Part shown: in pieces, positions 25,132-36,700 of the stretch
Position numbering within the stretch: position 1 is the stretch's first letter
Layout: each line of letters begins with the position of its first letter
Source: Streptomyces sp. GS7
Lineage (GTDB): Bacteria; Actinomycetota; Actinomycetes; Streptomycetales; Streptomycetaceae
Direction of reading: 5' to 3'
Length of the DNA: 64,000 nucleotides
NCBI RefSeq assembly: GCF_009834125.1
Contig: NZ_CP047146.1
Span: forward strand, 1,853,501-1,917,500
Translations under genes and position numbers: made by a program
Notes under the pieces: generated by a model
The model's input: the letters and a program-made list of their open reading frames with translations, nothing else
What the model was told of the DNA's origin: nothing
Database searches by the model: none

Positions 25132-28100
25132 GTACCGACTTCGACTCCTTCACCAACCGCGGCGAATACCTCTCGGCGCACTACTTTGCCGAACAACTCG
25201 GCACCGACCTGAAGAAGGGCCTGTTCACCACCTGGGCACAGCGCGAGGGCGACGAGAACGATCGCCGCAAGACCCCGCGCGAACTGCTGCGCACCCTGCG
25301 CACCCCCTACCTCGCCGAGGAACTGCGCGGCTACTTCGCCCAGACCACCCAGGCTGACGCCGACGACGACGCCCGCCTCAACACGCACAACAACCCCGAG
25401 TGGACCAAACGGCTCGCGGAATGGCACCAGATGGTCCTGCGCGCTCTCGGCTACGCCCCCTCCCCGGCCGAACTCACCGTGCACCGCGCTGGCCGCGACC
25501 ACACCCTGCCCGTCGCCTACCACGGCCACGGCATTATCGCCCTCGACTGCGGCTGGGCAGCCGACAACGACAGCGCCCTTAACGCGGAGGGTGCCGGACA
25601 CTTGCTCGCCCCCCTCCGAGTCGGAGCGAGCGAGGCGTACGAGACGGGCCCAGCCCTGGCCTCCTGGCTGTTCCAGAGCGAACTCGGCGAAGCCGGCGGC
25701 GAGCACCCCCGCTTCGTCCTGCTGCTGTGTGGCGGCGTCCTCGTGCTCGCCGACCGCCACGCCTGGAGCGAGGGCCGCTACCTCGCTGTCAACCTCGACG
25801 CGGCCCTGGAATGCAACGACCGCGCCCAACTGGGCGAACTCGCCACCATCGCCGCCCTGTTCAGCCTGGACATGCTGCGGCCCGGCGAGAACGACACCAG
25901 CCGGCCGATCGACGCCCTGCTGAAGTCCTCCGGCGACAACGCGGCCGGCGTCTCCACCGAACTGCGCCACGGCCTCCAGCACTCGGTCGAGATCATCGCC
26001 AACGAAGTCCTGTACCAAATGGCCGACCCGAAGAACGCCGTCACACCGCCCGACATCGAAAGCCCCAAGATCCCCTTCGCCCGCGAACTCACCCGCGAGG
26101 CACTGCGCTACCTCTACCGAATCCTGTTCCTGCTGTACGCCGAAGCCCGCCCCGAACTCGGCATCCTCCCCGCCGACGACGGCTCGTACGAGGCCGGCTA
26201 CTCCATGGCCCGCTTGCGCGAACTCGTCGAACGTGACGAGGAACTCGTCGAGGAGGAGGCCCGAAACGGCTTCCACCTGTACGAATCCCTCAACGCCCTC
26301 TTCAACAAGGTCAACTACGGTCACCGCCCCTACGGCACCGAACCCGACGACGACCAGCCCGGCGACGACGAGGAGACCCGCAAGACCAAGAAGGCCCGCC
26401 GCAGCGAGGATCGCGGCCTGCGCTTCGAACCCCTGCGCAGCGAGCTCTTCGAACCGAGCGCCATCCGCCTCATCGGCCGAGGCGTGATGGACCCGCGCTG
26501 CGACGAGGACAACGACCCGCGCTGGCTCGACCTGCGCCTGCGCAACGAGGCCCTCCACGAGGTGCTGCGGCTGCTCACCATGAAGAAGGGCAAGCGCGGC
26601 GAACGCGGCGGCTTCATCTCGTACCGCAACCTGGGCATCAACCAACTCGGCGCCGTTTACGAGGGGCTGATGTCGTACACCGGCATCATCGCCGAGGAAG
26701 AGCTGTGCGAGGTGGCCCGGGGCGGCGACCCCGACCAGGGCTCCTGGCTCATCCCGTCTCGCAAGCAGGACCAGTACCCCGACAAGGCCCTCGTCCACTA
26801 CAACGAGGACGACGCCCGCAAGGGCCTGCGTGGTGTGAAGAGGTACGACCGGGGCTCCTTCGTGTACCGGCTCGCCGGCCGCGCCCGCGAGACCTCCGCC
26901 TCGTACTACACCCCCGAGTCCCTCACCAAGGTCACCGTCGAACTCACCCTGAAGAACCGCCTCGACCAGGAACGCGACGAACACGGCAACGTCATTAAGA
27001 CGCGCGCCGCCGAGCTGCTGAAGTACAAGATCTGCGAGCCCGCCCTTGGCTCCGGCGCATTCCTCAACGAGGCCATCAACCAGGTCGCCGACGAGTACCT
27101 GCGCCGCCGCCAGGACGAACTCGGCATCACCATCCCCGCGGCCGACGCGATCACCGAGAAGCAGAAGGCCAAGGCGTACGTCGCACTGCACAATGCGTAC
27201 GGCGTTGATCTGAACGCCACCGGCGTCGAACTTGCCGAGGTGTCACTGTGGCTCAACACCATGCACCCCGGCATGCGCGCCCCCTGGTTCGGCTTGCACC
27301 TGCGCAGAGGCAACTCCCTCATCGGCGTCCGCCGCGCCGTGTTCGCGGGCGAGGACATCGCCAGCACCGACAAGGCGTGGCTGAAGGCGAAGGGCGCCCT
27401 CGCACCGACGCCGCTGCCCTTCCTCCAGGACGGCGAGCCGCGGCCACTGCCCGACGGCGCGATTCACCAGTTCCTGCTGCCGAGCCCCGGCTGGGCCGCA
27501 GTCACCGGCTCCAAAGAGGCCAAGGACCTCGTCAAGGCCGACATCGACAAGCTCGCCGCCTGGAAGAAAGGCATCCTCCAGCGCCCCAAGCGCAGCTCCA
27601 CCCACCTCAACAAGGACGGAACCCCCAAACTCAACCCCAGAACCCGCAAGCCCAAGGAGGAAGCCCGCTCGCAGTTCGCCAGGCTGCGCGACGCAGCCCG
27701 CCGCGCCGAGTTCCTGTGGTCGGCCGTCGTCAAACGCATGGACCTCTCCGAGCAGGAGATCGCCCGCCGCATCGACGTCTGGCAGGCCGACCCCACCGAC
27801 CCCGAATACGCCTTCCTCCAGCACCCAAAGCAGGCCGTACCGAAGGAGAAGGTCCTCGAAGACCTCTTCAACGCCGTCGACACTCCGTACTGGCGGCTGA
27901 AGAAGGTCATGGACGCCTGGTGTGCTCTGTGGTTCTGGCCGGCCGACAGGGCGGGGCTGCTGGATGGGACAGACGGGGAGTACGCCGCCCGGGCGAACGT
28001 GGTCAGCGGCGCGGACAGCCTCAGCGCGCTGTTGGGTGGGGTGCCACTGACCGAGGAGCGGCCGGAGGGACAGGCCGTTGCCGAACCGACGGCTGCTGAG

Positions 28101-30725
28101 GAACCGACTTCCGTTGCGGCGGAGTCCGCGGCCGTTCCCGCGCCCCGGTTCGCCGAGGCGGTCGCCCTCTTCTCCTTGGGCCCTGAGCAGACGTCCTTCG
28201 AGGACCTCGAATCCGTCATGAACGGCAACGAGGCCGCTCGCACGGGGGACGACGTCGGCCCCGAACGCGCTGAGGAGAGCACGAAGAAGAGCAAGAAACC
28301 GAGCCCCAAGCAGAGCGCGGCGAAGCCGAGGGTGCCCGCACGACGGCCCGTCGTCCCGCTCAAGGACCTCGATGACTGGTTGGAGTTCCTGGAAGCGATG
28401 CTGGGAACAGCCGACCTGCCCCAAGGCAACCAAGGCTCCCTCATCGACAGCTTCGACAATCTCCCCGATTTGAAGGACTTCGAAGAGACCCTGCCCGGCT
28501 TCATGGGCATGGACGTCAGCAATCCCGAAGACCGCTTTCCGTGGCTCCGGGTAGTGCGCGACATCGCAGAGGAGCAGGGCTTTCTTCACTGGGAGCTGGA
28601 GTTCGCGCTTGCGTTCGCACTGAACGGTGGCTTCGACCTCCAGGTGGGGAATCCGCCATGGGTGCGGCCTCGGTGGAACGAGTCGGCGGTGCTTGCGGAG
28701 CACGAACCGTGGTTCGAGCTGGAGGCCAAGGCGTCGACGGCGGATAAGGAACGCCGACGGCGAGAGGTTCTGGGGAAGGAGGAGGCCCGGCAGTACGTGC
28801 TGGGTGAGTTGACGAATACCACCGCGCAAGTTGTGGTGTTCGGGTCGCCGCAGATGTATCCGCTGTTGACGGGGACCCAGCCGGATCTGTATCGGGCGTT
28901 TATGTCGCAGATGTGGGCGCACATGTCGGCTGACGGGACGGCCGGGATGGTGCATCCGGACACGCACTTCACCGGGGACAAGGAGGGGGCGCTTCGGGAG
29001 GCGGCGTATCGGAGACTTCGGATTCACGGGGACTTTGTCAACTCCGGGCAGCGCTTCTTCCCACGACCGGTCGGTGACACTGCCCACTTCGGTGTGCACG
29101 TCTACGGGCGGCCGGAGGAGATTTGCTTTGAACACCTCTCCTGGCTGGTATCCGCGGATGCCCTGCGGAACTCCGGCAAGGACGACGGGTCCGGTGAGGT
29201 GCCGGGGATCCGCTATCGCAACGGGGAGTTCGATGAGCGGCCGCATCTCGCGCGGGTTGTGCGAGTTGACAAGCAGCAACTGGCCATTTGGCAGCGGCTA
29301 TTGAATAGGGCTGACCGGCAACCGGTTGAGCAGGCCCGCTTGCTGTTCCCGGTCACCACGGGGGAGGCGTCAGCGATTAAGGCTTTGGCGGACTACCCAT
29401 TGAGGCTCGGTACCCTTACGCCGCAGATGTCCCCGGGCTATCACGAGACTGGCGCGAAGAAAGACAACCTGATTGACTTTAACCGGCGAGACCCTGCCAC
29501 GGGCCAGGAGTTTCAGCCGGACCGTTGGCGCCATGTGATCTTGAAGGGCACCCAACTTAGCGTCGCCACGCCAGTATTCAAGCGCTATGACGCCAATAGC
29601 AACGACCCATACGGTGCTGATCTTGTATCCCTCCCTCCTAGCTTTGTTCCTGACACCGCCTATGTGCGAGCATCTGGCCGGAACAGCGAGTACCTGGGAG
29701 AGCAGGACCGGTGGGTCGATTACCGTGCTCTCGCTCGGTTGCGGGCGAGTGACAAGGCGATCGCCCGTGCACGGCGGCAAATTGCGCGCGCTGATCGTAT
29801 TCCCGAGGAGCGGGTGACCAAGGAGAAGATTGACGCCGTGCTGCTGCGGCGAGCCCGACGACGGTATGTCACATTTTACCGGCTCGCCTGGCGTCGACTG
29901 ATCGCCCCGAACACCGAACGGGCGCTCTACGCAGCGCTTGTCCCGCCGGGAGCGGCACATATCCACGCCATGAACAGCCTCGCGATGCCCGAGGTTCGGC
30001 ACACCGCTCTGGTGGCCGGCTTCTGGGCGTCGTTGCCGCTGGACTACTTCTTGCGCGTCACTGGGCGGAGTGACCTTCTCGGAGCCAGCGCCAAGGCCAC
30101 TCCGGTCCCCGCCCTCAAGCACCCCTTGGCCCCCGCCCTCCTCCTCCGCACCCTGCGCCTCAACTGCCTCACCACGGCCTACGCCGATCTCTGGCGCGAC
30201 CTCTACGACCCAACCTGGCCCACCGACGAACCCTGGGCCCGCATCTGGCCAGGCCTCCCGCCCCTAAACGGCGTCATGCCCGACTGGAACCCTGACACCC
30301 CCCTTCGCACCGAACGCGCCCGCCGTTCCGCCCTCGTCGAGATCGACGCCCTCGTCGCCGTATGGCTCGGCATGGACGCCGACGCGCTGATCGCCGCGTA
30401 CCGCGGCCGCTTCCCCGTGTTGCAGAAGTACGAGGCAGTGACCTGGTTCGACGCGGACGGCTGGAAGATCGCCGGCAATGCGCGCACGATCGGGCAGCGG
30501 CAAACGAAGGACTCCTGGAAGCAGTTCGAGCCGTACCGTACGGCCGTCGAGAGCGGCAGGGACCCCGGTGGGGCTCCCGTCCCCGAGGGCTACCGTGCGC
30601 CCTTCTACCAGGCGAAGCGCGAGGACGAGATGCGCGAGGCGCATGCTCATTTCAAGAAGCGGTTGGACGAAGCGGTCGCCCGCGGTGAGTGGGACCCGAT
30701 CAAGCAGGAGGTGCCGAAGCCGTGA
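25128..30725 (+). CDS. Giant N6-adenine DNA methyltransferase (Eco57I/PglX/DrmMI-like)
   Basis: This 1865-aa protein has an N-terminal half without a clear known fold, then a gamma-class methylase. SYYTPESLTKVTVEL is followed by SAM motif I CEPALGSGAFLNEA (~residue 637) and catalytic motif IV VGNPPWVRPRW (~1173), i.e. NPPW for N6-adenine. Between them is an insertion with Lys-rich and Ala/Glu-rich linkers. The C-terminal ~600 residues should hold target recognition. Codon use changes sharply from about 28.55 to 30.07 kb (many A/T-ending codons) and returns to GC-rich afterwards, suggesting an exchanged specificity segment. GTG 25128 overlaps the helicase stop and the TGA at 30723-30725 overlaps the next GTG. 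No PglZ or BrxC partner is present in the window. Confidence 0.88.
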   Translation: MSTDFDSFTNRGEYLSAHYFAEQLGTDLKKGLFTTWAQREGDENDRRKTPRELLRTLRTPYLAEELRGYFAQTTQADADDDARLNTHNNPEWTKRLAEWHQMVLRALGYAPSPAELTVHRAGRDHTLPVAYHGHGIIALDCGWAADNDSALNAEGAGHLLAPLRVGASEAYETGPALASWLFQSELGEAGGEHPRFVLLLCGGVLVLADRHAWSEGRYLAVNLDAALECNDRAQLGELATIAALFSLDMLRPGENDTSRPIDALLKSSGDNAAGVSTELRHGLQHSVEIIANEVLYQMADPKNAVTPPDIESPKIPFARELTREALRYLYRILFLLYAEARPELGILPADDGSYEAGYSMARLRELVERDEELVEEEARNGFHLYESLNALFNKVNYGHRPYGTEPDDDQPGDDEETRKTKKARRSEDRGLRFEPLRSELFEPSAIRLIGRGVMDPRCDEDNDPRWLDLRLRNEALHEVLRLLTMKKGKRGERGGFISYRNLGINQLGAVYEGLMSYTGIIAEEELCEVARGGDPDQGSWLIPSRKQDQYPDKALVHYNEDDARKGLRGVKRYDRGSFVYRLAGRARETSASYYTPESLTKVTVELTLKNRLDQERDEHGNVIKTRAAELLKYKICEPALGSGAFLNEAINQVADEYLRRRQDELGITIPAADAITEKQKAKAYVALHNAYGVDLNATGVELAEVSLWLNTMHPGMRAPWFGLHLRRGNSLIGVRRAVFAGEDIASTDKAWLKAKGALAPTPLPFLQDGEPRPLPDGAIHQFLLPSPGWAAVTGSKEAKDLVKADIDKLAAWKKGILQRPKRSSTHLNKDGTPKLNPRTRKPKEEARSQFARLRDAARRAEFLWSAVVKRMDLSEQEIARRIDVWQADPTDPEYAFLQHPKQAVPKEKVLEDLFNAVDTPYWRLKKVMDAWCALWFWPADRAGLLDGTDGEYAARANVVSGADSLSALLGGVPLTEERPEGQAVAEPTAAEEPTSVAAESAAVPAPRFAEAVALFSLGPEQTSFEDLESVMNGNEAARTGDDVGPERAEESTKKSKKPSPKQSAAKPRVPARRPVVPLKDLDDWLEFLEAMLGTADLPQGNQGSLIDSFDNLPDLKDFEETLPGFMGMDVSNPEDRFPWLRVVRDIAEEQGFLHWELEFALAFALNGGFDLQVGNPPWVRPRWNESAVLAEHEPWFELEAKASTADKERRRREVLGKEEARQYVLGELTNTTAQVVVFGSPQMYPLLTGTQPDLYRAFMSQMWAHMSADGTAGMVHPDTHFTGDKEGALREAAYRRLRIHGDFVNSGQRFFPRPVGDTAHFGVHVYGRPEEICFEHLSWLVSADALRNSGKDDGSGEVPGIRYRNGEFDERPHLARVVRVDKQQLAIWQRLLNRADRQPVEQARLLFPVTTGEASAIKALADYPLRLGTLTPQMSPGYHETGAKKDNLIDFNRRDPATGQEFQPDRWRHVILKGTQLSVATPVFKRYDANSNDPYGADLVSLPPSFVPDTAYVRASGRNSEYLGEQDRWVDYRALARLRASDKAIARARRQIARADRIPEERVTKEKIDAVLLRRARRRYVTFYRLAWRRLIAPNTERALYAALVPPGAAHIHAMNSLAMPEVRHTALVAGFWASLPLDYFLRVTGRSDLLGASAKATPVPALKHPLAPALLLRTLRLNCLTTAYADLWRDLYDPTWPTDEPWARIWPGLPPLNGVMPDWNPDTPLRTERARRSALVEIDALVAVWLGMDADALIAAYRGRFPVLQKYEAVTWFDADGWKIAGNARTIGQRQTKDSWKQFEPYRTAVESGRDPGGAPVPEGYRAPFYQAKREDEMREAHAHFKKRLDEAVARGEWDPIKQEVPKP

Positions 30726-33700
30726 GGCCGACGCTTCAGGCACGGGGGCTCAAGGAGAGCCTGCTGCAGTACTTGTCGACGACGTATGCACTCAGCGACG
30801 AGGGCGCGCGGGAAGCACTGCACCGATTCCTCGGGGACGAGACGTCGGGCATGTTCCGGGGCCCGTTCCTCCGGATCCGTACGCCCTTCACTGCGGCCGA
30901 TGACGGGTGGCGGAAGCACCTGGAATGGCAGCGTGAGGGCTTCACCCCGTACGCGCACCAGGCACTGGCGTTCGCGCGGCTGACCTCCGCGAACGGGCAC
31001 ACACCGCAGCCGACCCTCGTCACCACGGGCACGGGTTCGGGCAAGACGGAATCGTTCCTCTACCCGGTGCTGGATCACTGCCGCCGGGAGCGGGAGGCGG
31101 GGAAGACCGGCGTCAAGGCGGTGTTCCTGTACCCGATGAACGCCCTCGCGACCGACCAGGCGCAGCGCATCAACGAGCTGCTCACGCAGAACGAGGCGGA
31201 GCTCGGCAAGCTGTGGGCGGGGCTGTACATCGGGGACCGGGGAGCGACGCGGTACGAGAAGGTGCGTACGCGGCGGTCGGACATGCAGTTGTCGCCGCCG
31301 GACGTCCTGATCACGAACTACAAGATGCTGGACCTGCTGTTGCAGCGTGAGGACGACGCGCAGCTGTGGCGGGGGGCGGACATCCGGTACGTCGTGGTGG
31401 ATGAGTTCCACACGTACGACGGTGCGCAGGGCACTGACGTGGCGATGCTGCTGCGGCGGCTGGCGTCTGCGGTCGGGGTGTCGGAGAAGGGGCGTCCGCT
31501 CGGGCCGATCTGCCCGGTGGCGACCTCGGCGACACTCGCATCAGGCACGGACGACGATGGTGTGGCACGCCTGCTGGGTGTCGCGACGGACGTGTTCGGC
31601 ACGGAGTTCACGGCGGAGTCGATCGTCGGGGAGAACCGGCTGTCGGTGGAGGAGTTCATCCCGCTGGGCGATGTGACGATGCAGAGGCTGCCAACGCCGG
31701 ACGAACTGCTCGCGCTGCCCGATCCCGCCTCCGGTGACAAGGAGGCGGTGCTCGATCTCATCGAGGCCGTTACCGGCGTACGTGACGACGATCCGTTCCT
31801 CCTGGGCGAGAACCTGAAGCGCCATCTGTTCACCCGGGCGGTGATGCAGGCGCTGGACGGTGAGGTGAAGACCAGCCCCGAAGTGCTGGACATCATGTGG
31901 CGGGCGGGTGCGGCCGGCTGGTCGGAGGCGGTGGCGCGGCAGCCGGAGAAGGCGGCCGAGGCGCTGGCCCGGTTCGTGGCGCTGCTGTCATACGCCCGTG
32001 ATCCGAAGTCGCCGCCGGGGGAGCCGCGACCGTTCGTGCACGTCGAAGTGCACCAGTGGGCGCGGTCGGTGTCCCGTCTGCTGCGTGGTGTCCTGCCGTG
32101 GCCGAAGGCGGAGTTCCGCTGGGACGTGGCTGGAACGGCGGACGCGAGCGAATCGGACAGCGGGCGCGCGGCGCCGGTGACCACGGCCACGTCCGGGCAG
32201 CGCGCCAACCTCTTCCTGCCGGCCGTGTACTGCCGTGACTGCGGGCGGTCGGGCTGGGCGGTGTTCTCGCCGGAGAGCGATGACCATGAGGTGCAGTTCG
32301 ACACGTACCGGATCCGGCGTGCCTCGCTCGGCCAGGACAAGGCGCGGGTTCGGAACCTGATCGCGGCGACCGAGCGGGAGGCGCGCGAGGGCTCCGGGGC
32401 GGCACCGATGGCAGCCGGCGGCCGGGGCACCAACGGAGCCTCGGGCGGGCAGGGCGCGGGCGGCGTGCTGATGGTGCTGGACGGCGCACACAAGCGGCTC
32501 CGGGTCCCCGACCCCCTGAACGACTATGACAAGGACACCAAGGATCCGCGGCTGACGGCCCGCGACTCGGCGTTCGTACTGGTCCACTTCGGTGGCACGG
32601 TGGCCAACACCGCCGCACGGGAAGACTGGTGCCCGGCGTGCGGCGAGCGCAACGCGATCCGCTACCTAGGCACCGGGTCGGCCGCGATGGCTGCGGCATC
32701 GATCACGCAACTGTTCACCGGTGGGGAGCTCAACAAGAAGCTTCACGAGGACAAGACTCTGATGTTCAACGACTCGGTGCAGGATGCCGCGCACCGGGCC
32801 GGGTTCGTCGCCAACCGTTCGTACACCTTCTCGCTGCGCGCCCTGCTCGCCAAACATCTGAGGCACGAGGAGCCGACGGCGCTCAATGATCTGATAGCGA
32901 ACGTGGTCGAAGCCACCACGGACAAGGACACGTTGGCCGCGGTCGTACCGCCGGACCTGCACGTCTACAAGGGTGTTGAGAAGCTGCTGTCCGGCGAGGG
33001 GCGTGGCGGCGGCCTGCCTGTGTGGCGGCTGATCGGGCAGCGGCTCGCCTTCGAGGCGCTGATGGAGTTCGGGTTCCGCTCTCGCAACGGACGCACGCTG
33101 GAGTTGACCCGCACCGCCGCCGCGCAGGTGCGCCTTGATGATCCGGCGGCGGTCGTGGCGTTGGTCCGGCGGGTCCATGAGGAGTGCGTACGGGACGGGG
33201 TCCCGCTGATCGCGCAGGAAGACGCGCGCTATCTGGCCTTCGTGCGGATCTTCTTGGAGCGGTTGCGTACGAGGGGTGCGGTCGCCCACAAGTGGCTGGA
33301 CAAGTACGTTGATGAGGCGGGCGTCAGCCGGTACTTCATCTGGGGCAAGCGGGCGCGGGGCATGCGTGCGTTCCCCAAGCGGGTCGCCGCCCCGGTGTTC
33401 TTGCTGAACGGGCCCAAGAATGGCAGCGAGTTCGACTTCGCCGCTGGACGGCTGTCCTGGTACGAACGGTGGGCGGGGCGCTGCCTGGAGCTGCCGCGTG
33501 AGATGGCGCCGGAGTTCTGGGCGCGGCTGCTGCCCGAACTGGCCGCGCTGGGGCTGCTGTCGGTGCGCACGCCGCGCGATACGTCGCTGCGCGTGTACGG
33601 GCTCAAGCCGGGCAACATCGAGGCGCAGCTCCTGGACGACGAGCAGGTGCGGCACGCGTACGTGCGCTGCCCGGTGTGCTTCTGGGAGCAGACGGTCCAT

Positions 33701-36700
33701 CCGTCGCTGCTGAGCCAGTGGCACGAGCAGCCCTGCCCGTCCTACCGGTGCCGCCGGGGCCGCCTGGTCGCGGGGGACCGGCCCGAGGGGCTCGGGATAC
33801 ACCACCGTGACCGCGACTACACCAAGGACTACTACCGGCGTCTGTACCGGGGTGCGGGCACCTATCAGGTGGTCACCGCCGAGCACACCGGCATGCTCAC
33901 CCGTCCGCAGCGTGAGGAGGTGGAGAAGGCATTCAAGCGGCGTGAGGGATTCAAGGACCCGAATGTGCTGTCCTGCACGCCGACGCTGGAGATGGGCATC
34001 GACATTGGTGACCTGTCGGCGGTGGTGCTGGCCGCGCTGCCTCGTCGCGCTGCCTCGTACGCCCAGCAGGTCGGGCGGGCCGGCCGCCGTACCGGCAACG
34101 CGTTCTTGCTGACGATCCCGGACCGCAGGCGTCGGGACCTGTACTTCCTGGAGCGCCCCAGGGACCTGATCGCGGGCACAATCGTGCCGCCGGGCTGCTA
34201 TCTGTCGGCTGTCGAGATCCTGCGCCGCCAGTACCTGGCCCATCTGCTGGACCTGGCCGCCGCCGGGCGTCTGGTGCGCGCGGACGGTGTCGTGCTGCGC
34301 GCGATGCCGCACAAGGCGCCGCGCCTGTTCGGGCCGTCGGGCTACCTGACGGACCTGGTGGAACTGGCCATCGCCCAGGGTGCGGAACTCGCGGACGGAT
34401 TCCTGGAGTTGTTCCCCACCGGTGTGAGCGACGAGGCCCAGCAGGACCTGCGGACGTACGCCACGCACGATCTGCGCAGTGATGTCGAGGAGGCCGAGCG
34501 GGAGTGGTTCCGCAGCCAGGAGGCACTGCGGGCGCGACTGAAGGAGATCGACGAGGCCCACGGCGAACTGCACGAGTCCGACCCAGACCAGGCACGGCAG
34601 AAGGCGGAGCTGGACGCCGAGCGGCGCGGTGTCGGGCGCAGGCTGATGAACCTGGGCGATACCCCGTCACAGACCGCGCTGTGCGACCTCGGGCTGTTGC
34701 CGAACTACGCGCTGATCGACTCCACGACCGTCCTGTCGGCCACGCTCTACGGCGAGAGTGAGTCCGACCCCACGAAGTACACCTCCGACACCTACTCCTA
34801 CGAACGGCCCCGCCGTATCGCGCTTGAGGAACTGGCCCCCGGCAACACCTTCTACGTCAACGGCTACAAGCACCAGATCAGCGGCCTGGAGATCGCCACC
34901 GGCGGCCAGCAGGAATGGCGGACCTGGCGAATCTGCCCCGGCTGCGGCTACGTCCGCACCGAGGACGCCGCCGAGGACCGTTCACCGTGCCCGCGCTGCA
35001 AGACCGCGCACATCGCGGACGACGGCTCCTGCCTGTTCCAGATCGTTGAACCCGCCACCGTCACCTCGCGCGACAAGCGGGAGGACGCCCACATCCGTGA
35101 CGACAAGGACGACCGCGACCGCCGCTTCTACGCGGTCGTGGACGCCGTCGACATCCCCGTCGAGGAGATCGAGCGCGGCAAGTCGTGGCGGCACGACCAC
35201 CAGACGTTCGGCGTCGACTACTGCCGCAGCGCCATGATCCGGCGGATCAACGTCGGACCGGTCCGCTACGACGCCCCGGCCCGCGACGACTTCGCCGGCC
35301 ACCTGGTGAGGCTCAACCCGTTCCACGTGTGCACGGCATGCGGCGCGGCCAGCGCCGACGGCCAACCCGTCATCACCCACGACACCGACGAACTGGACTC
35401 CCTGGCCGCCCGCAGCGGACGCCTCAAGCACCACCGCCCCTGGTGCCCGCTGCGCCGTGGCAAGAAGACCGACGCCCGCGAGGAGCCGGTGCTGCTGGCC
35501 CACACGCTGCGGACCGAGGCACTGCGGGTGCTGCTCCCGGCCGCCACCGCGGACGTCGACGCCAAGGTGCACTCCTTCCGGGCCGCGCTGCGGCTCGGTG
35601 TGGACCTGCACTATGGCGGGGACCCGCAGCATCTGGCCACCACGGTGGCGTCCATGCCGGACACGGACAGCGGGGAGCGCCGCTGGTTCCTGGTTCTCTT
35701 CGACTCTCTGCCCGGCGGCACCGGCTACCTGGACCGGCTCACCGACCCGGTCGCCTTCCGCGACACGTTGATGAAGGCATACGAGCTGCTGAAGGAGTGC
35801 CCGTGCGCCGAGGAGCGGCGCCGGGCCTGCCACCGCTGCCTGCACCGTTACACCCCGGAGTTTTTCCAGGACATCGTCTCGCGCCAGTTCGCTGTGACCA
35901 TGCTGGAATCCCTGTTGTTCAAGGGGGACGGTTCGGACGGCTGGGAGTGGAGCGAGGTCGACCACACTGGATTGGTCGGGTTGGACGCCCAGGTGGAGTC
36001 CGATCTGGAGGCGCGTTTCCTGGCCGCCCTGCGGGAGTGGGTGAAGGTCACCGGTGACGCGTCTCTGGACGAGGACGGCCACGCCAGCGGGCATCTCCGC
36101 TTCACCACTGCCCCCGGCGGGGACGGGGACTCCGGAATGATGCACTGGCGGCTGACCGCACAGCAGCGGCTGGCGGGCACGGTCAGCGATTTCACCTTCA
36201 CCCGCGTCGACGGCCCCACGCAGAGCGTCAAGGTCTACCTGGAAGGGTTCCGCTTCCACGCCAGCCGCGAGCACAACGAGATCGCCGCTGACGCGGACAA
36301 GCGCACCCGGCTACGCGCGGACGGGGAGACCGTCTTCCAGATCACCTGGGCCGACATCGACCTGTTCGAGCAGCGCCCTACCCGCGTGAAGCCCGTCTGG
36401 CCGCCCTACCGGGGCACCGCGCAGGAGCAGGCCAAGACCGCGTACGAACAGTACGGCGGGCAACGCGCACACTTCGCCCCGGCTGTCTTCGCCAACCCGA
36501 TCGACACGCTGATCGCCTACCTGCGCGACCCCGACGCCGAGCGGTGGGCTCGCCGGGCCCAGGCACTGGTCACCGGGCTGACCGCCCAGCCGGGCACGAC
36601 CCCGGTCGTCGCGACGGGCCGCCGTAGCGAACTCGTTGCTGCCCTGCGCGAGGAGCTGGCCACCTTCACCGCCGCCGATCGCCACGACCAACCCCTCGTG

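Noticed and set aside
25032..27191. 719-aa minus-strand open frame opposite the SNF2/methylase genes
   Set aside because: It is an antisense shadow caused by high-GC third positions; the plus strand has recognisable helicase and methylase motifs, and the minus frame is Gly/Ala/Val repeat-like without motifs.
32666..34573. 635-aa minus-strand open frame opposite the large helicase
   Set aside because: It is a shadow frame rich in Arg/Pro/Gln with no family signature; the plus-strand helicase motifs cover the same bases.
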